In this document: positions 24,893 through 32,385 of the stretch, in pieces
Layout of the letters: each line of letters begins with the position of its first letter
Numbering within the stretch: position 1 is the stretch's first letter
Assembly (NCBI GenBank): GCA_007118565.1
Contig: SKRI01000214.1
Location: 1 to 32,385, forward strand
Origin: Gemmatimonadota bacterium
GTDB lineage: Bacteria; Gemmatimonadota; Gemmatimonadetes; Longimicrobiales; Longimicrobiaceae
DNA length: 32,385 nt
Direction: 5' to 3'
Translations under genes and position numbers: made by a program
Notes under the pieces: model-generated
Seen by the model: only the letters and a program-made list of their open reading frames with translations
What the model was told of the DNA's origin: nothing
The model's database searches: none

Positions 24893-26212
24893 TCAGAGAT
24901 AGACCTGGACGTGCGTGGTGCGGCGAAGCTCCTCGACGAGGTTCTCGACCATCTTCTGCTCCTCGAGCGCGTTGCGGACCTGATCCCGGACATCGTCCAG
25001 CGTGGCCTGACCCGGCTCGACACGCTCGGTGATGCGGGCCACCACGAACGAGGGACCGAGGGCGCCCTCGTCGGTCTCGAACGGGCCGACGACGTCACCT
25101 TCGGAGGCGTTCTCGAAGGCGTTCCGGTACTCGGACGGAAGACGGTCCAGCGGCTGGTCCTCCACGGACCTGCGCTCGTTCGGCGTCCCGTGCTGGCGTG
25201 CGAGCTCGAGGAGCGATGCACCTCCGCGGGTGGCCTCCGCCACCGACTCGGCGGTCTCTCGCGCCCGCTCCCGGTCCGCATCCGTGCGCTCGGCCCGGAT
25301 CAGGATGTGGCGAGCGTGCCGCTCCGCCCCCCGAGAGCGCTCGAGCTTGATGATGTGAACGCCGAAATCCGTGTCGACGAGCCCGCTGACCTGCCCTGGT
25401 CGGAGGTTGAAGACGACTTCCTCGAAGGGGCGGACCATCGCCCCCCGGCGGAACCATCCGAGATCCCCGCCGCGCTCCGCGGATCCGGTGTCGTCTGAGA
25501 AGCGGCGAGCGAGGTCCTCGAACTCCTCCCCGCCCTGGATCCGCTCCATGATCTCTGCGGCGCGCTCCCGGGCCTCGGCGCGAGCCTCCTCGGAGATCTG
25601 CGGCTGGATGACCGCCTGGCGGAAGGAGATCCGGGCGGGAAGCTCGCCGAAGGCCTCCCGGTTCTCCCGGAAGAAGGCCTGCATCTCCTCTTCGGTGACG
25701 CGTGGCCGCCGCGCCTGCTGGAGGCGCCCGCCGACGAACTCGCGCTGCAACAGCTGTCCGCGGTAGCGCTCGGTGAGCGTTTCCCGGTACTCCTCCATCG
25801 TGAGACCGGACTCGGCGAGCGCACGCTCCAGTGCCACCTCGGAGCCGAAACGCTGGCGCACCTCGTCGAGGTCGCGCTCGACCATCTGACGGACCTGCGG
25901 CTCGTCGATCTCCACCCCCGCCTCGCGGGCGGCGACCATGACGAGCATGTCATCGACCCGGGATGCCACGATTTGCCGTGCCACCTGCTCGAGCTCGCGC
26001 TCCGTGGTCGGCATCTGGAATCCCTGCGCCTGCATGGCGTCGAGCTCCGCGTAGACGTCGGAGAGGAGGAGAGTCGTGTCTCCCACCACGGCGACGACGC
26101 GATCCACGAGCTGCTCGCCCGCGGGGGCGGCCGGCGCCGGAAGCTCCTGTGCCAGGGTGGGGCCCGTGCTCAGGAAGAAGAGGCTCGCGCCGATGATGAA
26201 GGTCCGGATCAT
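24893..26212 (-). CDS. surA: SurA-like periplasmic peptidyl-prolyl isomerase/chaperone
   Basis: This 439-aa protein starts with a signal peptide (MIRTFIIGASLFFLSTGPTLAQ). A SurA N-terminal domain follows (LVDRVVAVVGDTTLLLSDVYAEL, about 34-170), then a parvulin domain at about 195-291 (FSDDTGSAERGGDLGWFRRGAM, GVHIIKLE). A second, degenerate parvulin-like region begins near 299 (ARHILIRAERTDADR) and a C-terminal helix closes the fold. SurA escorts unfolded outer-membrane proteins through the periplasm. The frame reaches up to 26440, but only the inner ATG gives a proper signal peptide. A C/T-rich leader precedes it, with no Shine-Dalgarno. The gene follows the lipoprotein PPIase gene after 145 bp. 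Confidence 0.9.
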   Translation of the reverse strand: MIRTFIIGASLFFLSTGPTLAQELPAPAAPAGEQLVDRVVAVVGDTTLLLSDVYAELDAMQAQGFQMPTTERELEQVARQIVASRVDDMLVMVAAREAGVEIDEPQVRQMVERDLDEVRQRFGSEVALERALAESGLTMEEYRETLTERYRGQLLQREFVGGRLQQARRPRVTEEEMQAFFRENREAFGELPARISFRQAVIQPQISEEARAEARERAAEIMERIQGGEEFEDLARRFSDDTGSAERGGDLGWFRRGAMVRPFEEVVFNLRPGQVSGLVDTDFGVHIIKLERSRGAERHARHILIRAERTDADRERARETAESVAEATRGGASLLELARQHGTPNERRSVEDQPLDRLPSEYRNAFENASEGDVVGPFETDEGALGPSFVVARITERVEPGQATLDDVRDQVRNALEEQKMVENLVEELRRTTHVQVYL

Positions 26213-26357
26213 GAGAACGGTGCCGATATCGAGGAAGCGGTGCCGGAAACTGTCCGGCATCCGAGCAGGATCAGGGTGCTCCGCGGGGCGCGCGTCTACA
26301 CGCATTCCCGCATCGAAGCAGTAGTACGTGGGATCGGGTGCACTGTTCCGACCGGAG

Positions 26358-27764
26358 TCACCGGGCGCCGAGCTCATCCGGTCCGGTCCTCTCCCGGACG
26401 CGGAGCTCCTCCACGCGCCGGGCGGTGCGATCGAAGGCACCCTCGTTGATCCGCGCGCCGTACACGTCCCTCAGCTGATGGCTGAGCCGGCCCAGGGGGA
26501 TGGGGGATCGGCGTCCCTCCACGACGTCCTGCAGGATCCCGTACGCCGGCCCGGCGGGCGACTCGGTCGCCTCTCGGCCGTTGTCGAGACCGGCCATCCT
26601 GACGACCTCCCGGATGGCTGAGCGAGCCTCGCTCCGCATACGCTCGACCTCCTCTTCCGGCACCTCGAGCTCGAGGAGACGAGCCTCCCGTCGCAGAAGC
26701 TCGTACTGGGCCTCCTGGCGGATCCGCTCCTCGATCTGCGCCTCCGTGGCACCCGCCATCTGCTCCAGCGCCTGCGGCGGCTGCAGCCGGAGCGAGCGGG
26801 CCATGTCCGCGGCGGTCAGGGTGCCGCCCTCGTACGTCGCCAGTACCCGCTCCCCCGTCCGGCCCGGGGTGCGCAGGTCGCCCCGGCGAGCCATCTGCCG
26901 CACCACCGCCGGCGCACCCGGAAGGACGTCGATGTCCGCGGCCCGGGTGAGCGAGTCGAGGTAGGCGAGCTCGGCATCGCGCTCCCGCTGCTCCAGGAGC
27001 TGCGCCCGGAAATCCTCCCTCTGGATGCCGAGCTCCGTCTCGCGCCGGTCGGTCACCATGATGAGGTGGTATCCGAAGGGCGTCTCCACGACGTCGCTCA
27101 CCTCACCCGGCTCGAGGTCGAAGGCGGCGTCCTCGAACGGCTCGACCATCCGTCCCCTTCCGAAGTACCCCAGATCTCCACCTCGCTGGGCGCTCCCGGG
27201 ATCCTCGGAGTACTCCTCCGCCAGCTCCGCGAAGTCCTCGCCCGCCATCGCACGCTCGCGGAGCTCCTGCGCCTGGGCGACGAGGCTGTCGCGCTGGCGT
27301 GCCGTCGGCTCCGCAGGAATCCGCAGCAGGATGTGCCGCGCCTCGACCTCGACACCGGGCCCCTCTCTCCGCCACGCCTCCTCCAGCTCCTCGTCCGAGA
27401 TGTCGGGATCCAGCTGGATGACGGCCTCGCGAAGGCGCCAGACGAGCGCCTGATCGCGCTCGGGCTGGATGAAGCGGTCGATGTCGAGCGCTTCCAGCGA
27501 GGGATCGTCCTCCAGGGCGGCCGCGAGGAGCGAGTAGTCTACCCAGAGGTCGGCCACAGCCCGGATCACCCGGGGCTCGGCCGAGATCTGGGCGTAGGGG
27601 GCAAGGAGCTCTGCCGCGGCATCGATGGTCAGCGTATATCCACCCGCCCGCGCCAGGACGTCGGTGTGGGCGGTCATCGCCTCGTGGAACCCCTCGCAGG
27701 CGGTCGCCGTGGTGAGGGCGACGAGGGCGGGGAAAACGGCCTTACGGATCGACTGGGTCTTCAT
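26358..27764 (-). CDS. Lipoprotein peptidyl-prolyl isomerase (parvulin, PrsA/PpiC-like)
   Basis: This 468-aa protein has a lipoprotein signal ([23 protein letters not shown], Cys23) and an N-terminal helical region. A parvulin domain spans about 141-245 ([48 protein letters not shown]). A long helical C-terminal part follows with acidic/Arg-rich segments. The parvulin motifs are complete, so it should catalyse proline isomerisation on exported proteins, anchored to a membrane. It sits between mfd (23-bp gap) and the SurA-like gene on the same strand and probably shares their transcript. Confidence 0.9.
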   Translation of the reverse strand: MKTQSIRKAVFPALVALTTATACEGFHEAMTAHTDVLARAGGYTLTIDAAAELLAPYAQISAEPRVIRAVADLWVDYSLLAAALEDDPSLEALDIDRFIQPERDQALVWRLREAVIQLDPDISDEELEEAWRREGPGVEVEARHILLRIPAEPTARQRDSLVAQAQELRERAMAGEDFAELAEEYSEDPGSAQRGGDLGYFGRGRMVEPFEDAAFDLEPGEVSDVVETPFGYHLIMVTDRRETELGIQREDFRAQLLEQRERDAELAYLDSLTRAADIDVLPGAPAVVRQMARRGDLRTPGRTGERVLATYEGGTLTAADMARSLRLQPPQALEQMAGATEAQIEERIRQEAQYELLRREARLLELEVPEEEVERMRSEARSAIREVVRMAGLDNGREATESPAGPAYGILQDVVEGRRSPIPLGRLSHQLRDVYGARINEGAFDRTARRVEELRVRERTGPDELGAR

Positions 27765-27787
27765 GAATCGTGTCGGTTGTCAAAGTC

Positions 27788-30700
27788 TCAGGCGGCTTTG
27801 GACAGGTGGGAGGCCAGGGTATCCAGCGCCCGGACCAGGGTGTGGACCATCGGCTCGGTGCCTGCGCGGCGCAGCTCGAGCGAAAGGGGATTGGTTCGGC
27901 GAACGAGCACCTCCAGCTGTGCCTCCCCGAGCGAACGCTGGAGGTCGGCCATGCGCGGGACCACGTTCGGGTGGAAGGTGAGGCGGGTCTCCCACCCCCC
28001 CACCAGGAGGCGCTCGATGCCGAGGTCGCTCCCCAGGAGGCGAAGCGCCGTCGTGTCCAGCAGCGTGCGCACCTCCGGCGGGAGCGGGCCGAAGCGGTCC
28101 CGCAGCTCCTCGCGCAGCCCCTCCAGCTCAGCGCGGCTCTCCAGCCGCGAGAGGCGCCGGTAGAAGTGGAGCTTCTGCGCCTCGTCCGCCACATACTCCT
28201 CGGGGATGAGTGCCGTTCCCTCCACCGAAACCTCGGTCTCGGGACGCTCGATTTCCCCTTCACCCGCCCTGATCCGGCGGACCGTCTCCTCGAGGAGGCG
28301 CGTGTAGGTGTCGAAGCCCACCGCGTGCACGAACCCCGACTGGGCGGATCCGAGGATGTTGCCACCGCCGCGGAGCTCGAGGTCCTTGAGGGCAATCCTG
28401 TGCCCGCTCCCGAGCTCGGTGTAGTGCTCGAGGATCCGCAGACGCTTCTCTGCGTCCTCCGGGATGTCGTCGGGGACCAGGAGATAGCAGTACGCGCGGT
28501 GGTGCGAGCGCCCCACGCGCCCGCGGATCTGGTACAGCTGGGCCAGACCGAAATGGTCGGCCCGGTTCACGATCAGCGTGTTTGCCCGCGGCACGTCGAG
28601 ACCGTTCTCGATGATCGAGGTGGCGAGCAGGATATCCAGCTCACCCTCCATGAAGGCGCGCATCACCTTCTCCAGCTCCCTCTCGGGCATCTGCCCGTGC
28701 GCGATGCCGATGCGCGCGTCCGGAACCACATCACCCACCCGCCGTGCCACCGTGCTGATGGTCTCGATCCGGTTGTGGACGAAGAAAACCTGCCCGCCCC
28801 GGTCGAGCTCGCGGCGGATGGCGTCCTCGATGATGGCGTCCGACCAGGGGAGGACGTGGGTGATGATGGGCTGCCGGTCCCGCGGCGCAGTCTCGATGAG
28901 TGTCATGTCCCGCAGCCCGAAGAGGGAGAACTGCAGCGTTCGGGGGATGGGGGTCGCGGTGAGCGTAAGGACGTCGACCGTGGCCCGGAGCTGCTTCAGC
29001 CGCTCCTTGTGCCGCACGCCAAAGCGCTGCTCCTCGTCGACGATGATGAGGCCGAGGTCGCGGAAGCGAACGTCCTTGGAAAGGAGGCGATGGGTGCCCA
29101 CGACGATGTCCACCTCCCCTGCTGCGAGCCGGCCGAGAACCTCGCGCTGCTCCTTGGCGGTGCGGAAGCGGGAGATGGCTTCGATGCGCACCGGAAAGTC
29201 TGCCAGCCGCTGTGAGAAGGTGAGGAGATGCTGCTCGGAGAGGATGGTGGTGGGGACCAGGACCGCGACCTGCTTCCCGTCCTGCACCGCCTTGAATGCC
29301 GCGCGGATGGCGACCTCGGTCTTGCCGAACCCCACGTCCCCGCAGACCAGCCGGTCCATGGGACGCTCCGACTCCATGTCCGCCTTGACGTCCTCGGTCG
29401 CCTGGCGCTGGTCCGGAGTGTCCTCGAAGAGGAATGAGGACTCCATTTCCCGCTGCCAGCGGGTGTCCTTGCCGAAGGCGTATCCGCGGGCCGCCTCGCG
29501 GGCGGCGTAGAGCTCGAGGAGCTCCGCGGTCATCTCCTCGATTGCCTGCTCGGTCTTGCGACGGGTGCGCGTCCACTGCTTCCCGCCGATGCGGTGGACC
29601 TTCGGCGGTGTCCGGCCCTCGGAGTCGTCCACCCATCGCTCGATGAGGTCGACGCGGTGGACCGGCACACGGAGCACCTCGCCGTTCGCGTACTCGATGA
29701 CCAGCGTCTCGAACTCCTCCGTGCCCAGGCGGACGCGCTCCATCTCCCGGAAGCGGCCGATCCCGTGGTCCATATGGACCACGTACTCCCCGGGCTTGAG
29801 CGCAGAGATGCTCTCCAGCGCGGCGCCGCCCCGGAAACGCCGCCGCCGGCGGATCCGCCGTGTGCGCCGGAAGATCTCGTGGTCGGTGAGGACTCGGAGC
29901 GGCGGCTCCGCTTGCGGCAGCCGGAAGCCCCCGGATAGGGCGCCGATGGCCAGCGTGACCTTCCCGGCAATGCGCATGTCCGCGAGCAGCTCGTCGAGCC
30001 GCTCGAGCTGCCCCTGGTTGTCGCAGAGGACGGTGGTCGCTTCTCCGGGAAGCGGGGGCTCGCGGAGGAGGGTGCCCAGCCGGGCGAGGTCCCGGTCGAT
30101 CGGCTCGGGCGGCTCGAAGCCGGTCCGGACGACACCGTAATCTCCGGACTCGACCTCCTCCTCGTCGCGGTGCAGGACGAGGCGCGAGCAGGCATGCAGG
30201 CGGTCGAGAACCGCCTCCGGGGGAAGGAAGAGACGCTCCGGGGCCTCCGGTTGGCGGCCCCGCTCCTTCTCGGCGCGATGCAGCCGCTCGATCTCCTTCC
30301 ACCCGTGGGTGAGCGCCTCGCCCACCTCCGTGTCGGGAAGCTGGATCACGACGGTGTCGGGCGGGAGCAGGTCCAGGATCGAGCGACGCTCCCTCAGCTC
30401 CTCCGGACGGGGTCCGTTGGAGCGGGCCGAACCCCGGAAGTCCACGGGGAGGAGGACGAGCTCGTCGACGCTCTCGGTGGAGCGCTGGGAGAGGACGTCG
30501 AAGCGGCGGATCGATTCGATCTCGTCTCCCCAGAACTCGAGGCGGGCGGGCTCGGCGGAGCCGACGCCGAAAACGTCCATGATTCCCCCGCGGAGCGCGA
30601 ACTGCCCTACCTCCTCGACGGTGGGAACGCGCTCGAATCCCATGGACTCGAGACGCTCCGCGAGGTCGGCCGGACGCCGTTCCTCACCGGCACGGATCTC

Positions 30701-31129
30701 GAGCCGGAGGTCGCGCACCTCGGCCGGAACCGGGGCCAGCTCCTGCACTGCCCGCGGAGTCGTGACTAGCACCGAGGCCCGGCCCGAGAGGACGGCCTCC
30801 ACCGCTTCGACGCGCCGCGCCCCGATCTCCACGTGCGGCTCGGAATCCTCGTACGGGAGGGACTCCCGCTGGGGGTAGTGGACGGCGGCCTCCTCGCCCA
30901 GCAGCACCTCGACGTCCGCGGCCGCCTGTTCCGCCGCTTCGGGATCGGCGCCGAGCAGGACCCAGATGCGCGCCGGCGCCACCTCGCGAAGACCCGCCAC
31001 CAGAAGGGCGGGGGTGGCGCCGGGGAGACCCTGAACATGGGTGACGCCGCCGCGGCCGGGCAGCGCCTTCAGGACCTCCGAGAAGGCGGGGGTCGATCGT
31101 ACGGCTCGAACCAGCGTAGGGTGCGACAC
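27788..31129 (-). CDS. mfd: Transcription-repair coupling factor
   Basis: This 1113-aa SF2 translocase displaces stalled RNA polymerase and recruits the UvrA repair machinery. The N-terminal part is UvrB-like (YPQRESLPYEDSEPHVE, RVPTVEEVGQFALRGGIMDVF). An RNA-polymerase-interaction domain follows near 440 (LKPGEYVVHMDHGIGRF). The motor carries a Walker A GDVGFGKTEVA near 600 and DEEQRFG near 700, then a RecG-like second lobe (VFFVHNRIETI, ATSIIENGLDVPRANT, QIRGRVGRS). A TRCF C-terminal domain ends the protein. The GTG at 31127-31129 was chosen because a promoter lies at 31180-31209, which rules out the in-frame GTG at 31204. No Shine-Dalgarno is evident. Confidence 0.96.
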   Translation of the reverse strand: MSHPTLVRAVRSTPAFSEVLKALPGRGGVTHVQGLPGATPALLVAGLREVAPARIWVLLGADPEAAEQAAADVEVLLGEEAAVHYPQRESLPYEDSEPHVEIGARRVEAVEAVLSGRASVLVTTPRAVQELAPVPAEVRDLRLEIRAGEERRPADLAERLESMGFERVPTVEEVGQFALRGGIMDVFGVGSAEPARLEFWGDEIESIRRFDVLSQRSTESVDELVLLPVDFRGSARSNGPRPEELRERRSILDLLPPDTVVIQLPDTEVGEALTHGWKEIERLHRAEKERGRQPEAPERLFLPPEAVLDRLHACSRLVLHRDEEEVESGDYGVVRTGFEPPEPIDRDLARLGTLLREPPLPGEATTVLCDNQGQLERLDELLADMRIAGKVTLAIGALSGGFRLPQAEPPLRVLTDHEIFRRTRRIRRRRRFRGGAALESISALKPGEYVVHMDHGIGRFREMERVRLGTEEFETLVIEYANGEVLRVPVHRVDLIERWVDDSEGRTPPKVHRIGGKQWTRTRRKTEQAIEEMTAELLELYAAREAARGYAFGKDTRWQREMESSFLFEDTPDQRQATEDVKADMESERPMDRLVCGDVGFGKTEVAIRAAFKAVQDGKQVAVLVPTTILSEQHLLTFSQRLADFPVRIEAISRFRTAKEQREVLGRLAAGEVDIVVGTHRLLSKDVRFRDLGLIIVDEEQRFGVRHKERLKQLRATVDVLTLTATPIPRTLQFSLFGLRDMTLIETAPRDRQPIITHVLPWSDAIIEDAIRRELDRGGQVFFVHNRIETISTVARRVGDVVPDARIGIAHGQMPERELEKVMRAFMEGELDILLATSIIENGLDVPRANTLIVNRADHFGLAQLYQIRGRVGRSHHRAYCYLLVPDDIPEDAEKRLRILEHYTELGSGHRIALKDLELRGGGNILGSAQSGFVHAVGFDTYTRLLEETVRRIRAGEGEIERPETEVSVEGTALIPEEYVADEAQKLHFYRRLSRLESRAELEGLREELRDRFGPLPPEVRTLLDTTALRLLGSDLGIERLLVGGWETRLTFHPNVVPRMADLQRSLGEAQLEVLVRRTNPLSLELRRAGTEPMVHTLVRALDTLASHLSKAA

Positions 31130-31179
31130 GGCGATGGATCGGGAAGACGGGCCGCGCCCGTCGGGATAGCAAGCGGCGA

Positions 31180-31209
31180 AAGGTATCCGCGCCGGCGGGA
31201 ACACGTCAA
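31180..31209 (-). promoter_or_regulatory. Promoter for mfd (TTGACG-N18-TACCTT)
   Basis: On the minus strand TTGACG (31209-31204) is followed after exactly 18 bp by TACCTT (31185-31180). A transcript would start near 31173 and give a leader of about 44 nt before the GTG at 31129. Spacing equals that of the guaB and symporter promoters. Confidence 0.6.
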
Positions 31210-31442
31210 TCGGTCATCGTGGTATACACCTGTGGCCGGCGCGGGATCTCGGTACGAGGCTCGCCGTCCTCCCCGGTGTCCGGGCGGTGTCACCGATCTT
31301 GGACGAGAGGCCCCGTTGGGTCGGCGGCCCGGTCGGTGAAGATCCGCTCTGGGGCGCGGATCAGCCGTGGGTCGGCCGGTCGTTTGCTTGGGAACGGGGC
31401 TTGCCCCCTCTCCGAGCGGATTCCCCCATTGGCAGGAAAGAA
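31210..31442 (+). other. Intergenic region with short inverted repeats
   Basis: This is the gap between the mfd promoter and the DUF4384-type lipoprotein gene; no gene is visible. GATCCGC (31341-31347) and GCGGATC (31356-31362) form a 7-bp inverted repeat with an 8-nt loop. GGGGC-TT-GCCCC lies at 31396-31407. Neither is followed by a T-tract. No convincing promoter for the lipoprotein gene was found. Confidence 0.35.
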
Positions 31443-32385
31443 ATGATCACCAGAATCGGCTCCCTCTCCATCGCGGTGGCCCTCTCCCTCCTGGCCGGAT
31501 GCTCGGCATACGCCCATGGTGGGACGGGGAGCGACGGCATCCTGCACAGGACGAGCGCGCCCGGTGCCCAGCTCGCCGGGATGTACGGCGCGCCCGACCT
31601 GCGGGTCCGGCTCTGGTCCACCGGCACGGGCGACGTCTACCGTGCGGGGGACGCGATGCGCCTCCGCTTCCAGACGACCCGCGACGCATACGTCGCGGTC
31701 ATTCACATTTCCCCGGACGGCGCGCTCGACTTCCTCTATCCCCACGCGGGTCTGGGGGACGGCCGGGTGCGGGCTGGCCGCAGCTACTCCCTCCCCGCGT
31801 CGAGCCATGGGGGCCTAAGCCGCATCTCCGCGCGCTCGGGGGTCGGCTATGTCTATGTGGTGGCATCTCCCACCCCCCTCGACTTCCGCTCCTTCCGCGG
31901 AGCGCGGGGCCTCGACTTCGGCCACTTCGGCCGCTATGTGCGGGGGGACCCGTTCTATGCCCTCGAGGTGATCACGGAGCAGCTCGTCCGGGACTTCTAC
32001 CGGTTTGGCTACGCCACCGACCTGTTGACTTACTACGTGGGCGGCCGGCACAGCTATCCCAGCTACGCCTGTTACGATCGATTCTCGGGAATCCAGCCGG
32101 GGTACTGGTACACCCACTACCGTCCCTGCTCGTCGGTTCAGCGTCTGCTCACGGCGTATCCGGGCTACTATCACTCGCATCGCTTTCGCGGGGACCGGCG
32201 CGCCTACAGGACCGCGCTGCGCCAGGTAGATTCGCCCTTCCGCGAGCACGAGTACAAGGAGTCTCCCGCGCGCCGCACGGTGGAGCGCCTGACGCCTCCC
32301 GCCGATCGCGCTCGACCCGAGCCGGCGCGTGCGGCGCCTCTGCGCGCTGCACCGGTCCGGCCCGAGGCGCGGCCCCAGGCGGATC
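31443..32385 (+). CDS. DUF4384-type lipoprotein, C-terminus beyond the window (partial)
   Basis: At least 314 residues, open to the window end. A good ribosome-binding site (AGGAAAG) precedes the ATG. The signal MITRIGSLSIAVALSLLAGC has lipobox LAGC with Cys20. VYRAGDAMRLRFQTTRDAYV and HISPDGALDFLYP fit the DUF4384 domain, seen in envelope and signalling proteins. From about residue 180 the sequence is rich in Tyr, His and Phe (YYVGGRHSYPSYACYDR, YWYTHYRP) and later in Arg, Pro and Ala, so the visible tail is probably disordered. Function unknown; an outer-membrane or periplasmic location is likely. Confidence 0.8.
   Translation, partial: MITRIGSLSIAVALSLLAGCSAYAHGGTGSDGILHRTSAPGAQLAGMYGAPDLRVRLWSTGTGDVYRAGDAMRLRFQTTRDAYVAVIHISPDGALDFLYPHAGLGDGRVRAGRSYSLPASSHGGLSRISARSGVGYVYVVASPTPLDFRSFRGARGLDFGHFGRYVRGDPFYALEVITEQLVRDFYRFGYATDLLTYYVGGRHSYPSYACYDRFSGIQPGYWYTHYRPCSSVQRLLTAYPGYYHSHRFRGDRRAYRTALRQVDSPFREHEYKESPARRTVERLTPPADRARPEPARAAPLRAAPVRPEARPQAD

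Noticed and set aside
26213-26440. Longer N-terminus for the SurA-like protein
   Set aside because: The upstream codons give an Arg/Pro-rich stretch before the signal peptide, which would block export; the inner ATG gives a normal signal sequence.
27770-29215. A 481-codon plus-strand open frame
   Set aside because: It is antisense to the motor and C-terminal domains of mfd, with no motif of its own.
31130-31204. Longer Mfd start at the GTG at 31202-31204
   Set aside because: A TTGACG-N18-TACCTT promoter overlaps it, so this codon would lie upstream of the transcript start; the added residues also do not look like Mfd.

Overview
The window is one continuous stretch of very GC-rich, gene-dense bacterial DNA. 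Gene content points to a diderm (Gram-negative-type) bacterium: FtsE-FtsX with an EnvC-type activator, SurA-like periplasmic chaperones, and several lipoproteins with clear lipoboxes. GC content, protein style and TAnnTT-type -10 promoter elements would fit Gemmatimonadota or a relative in the FCB superphylum. That placement is inference, because no rRNA or other decisive marker is present.

Layout. (1) 1-360: the end of HPr and the first ~20 codons of PTS enzyme I (+) run head-on into the 5' part of a minus-strand lipoprotein gene. Both genes break near 131-145, so this is a rearrangement breakpoint or an assembly misjoin. (2) 353-1491 (-): a hexapeptide-repeat acetyltransferase and a small Cys-rich metal-binding-type protein, coupled to the broken lipoprotein. 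(3) 1674-3889 (+): a small DUF2281-like protein, a 97-bp block of direct and inverted repeats, a strong promoter and guaB. (4) 4078-5434 (+): a tightly overlapped set of a stand-alone AtuA C-terminal-type protein, a crotonase-fold enzyme and a two-TM protein. (5) 5439-8213: a lipoprotein (-) diverging from a dicarboxylate/amino-acid symporter and a small HExxH protein (+). (6) 8223-11835 (-): two consecutive CPA2 cation/H+ antiporters with RCK domains, followed by a DUF1499 protein. (7) 12047-16709 (+): sugar nucleotidyltransferase, DUF445 membrane protein, Sfp-type phosphopantetheinyl transferase and LPG-synthase-TM/UPF0104 membrane protein. (8) 16815-18603 (+): a bacterial eRF1-like (baeRF/VLRF1-like) protein and an unrecognised 219-aa partner. 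(9) 18615-31129 (-): a long co-directional array of lytic transglycosylase, moaC, holB, envC-like, ftsX, ftsE, pdxA, surA-like PPIase, lipoprotein PPIase and mfd. (10) 31443-end (+): a DUF4384-type lipoprotein cut by the window edge.

How the genes fit together. Most of the window is core chromosome: GMP synthesis, replication clamp loader, transcription-coupled repair, cofactor synthesis, cell division and envelope biogenesis. FtsE-FtsX-EnvC form a division-linked amidase-activation module. SurA and the lipoprotein PPIase serve folding of exported proteins. No phage, transposase, CRISPR array or tRNA was seen.

Items most worth a second look: the eRF1-like protein with its glycine/glutamine loop and zinc ribbon; the repeat/palindrome block that runs into the guaB -35 element; recurring promoters of form TTGnnn-N18-TAnCTT; and the ptsI/lipoprotein junction.
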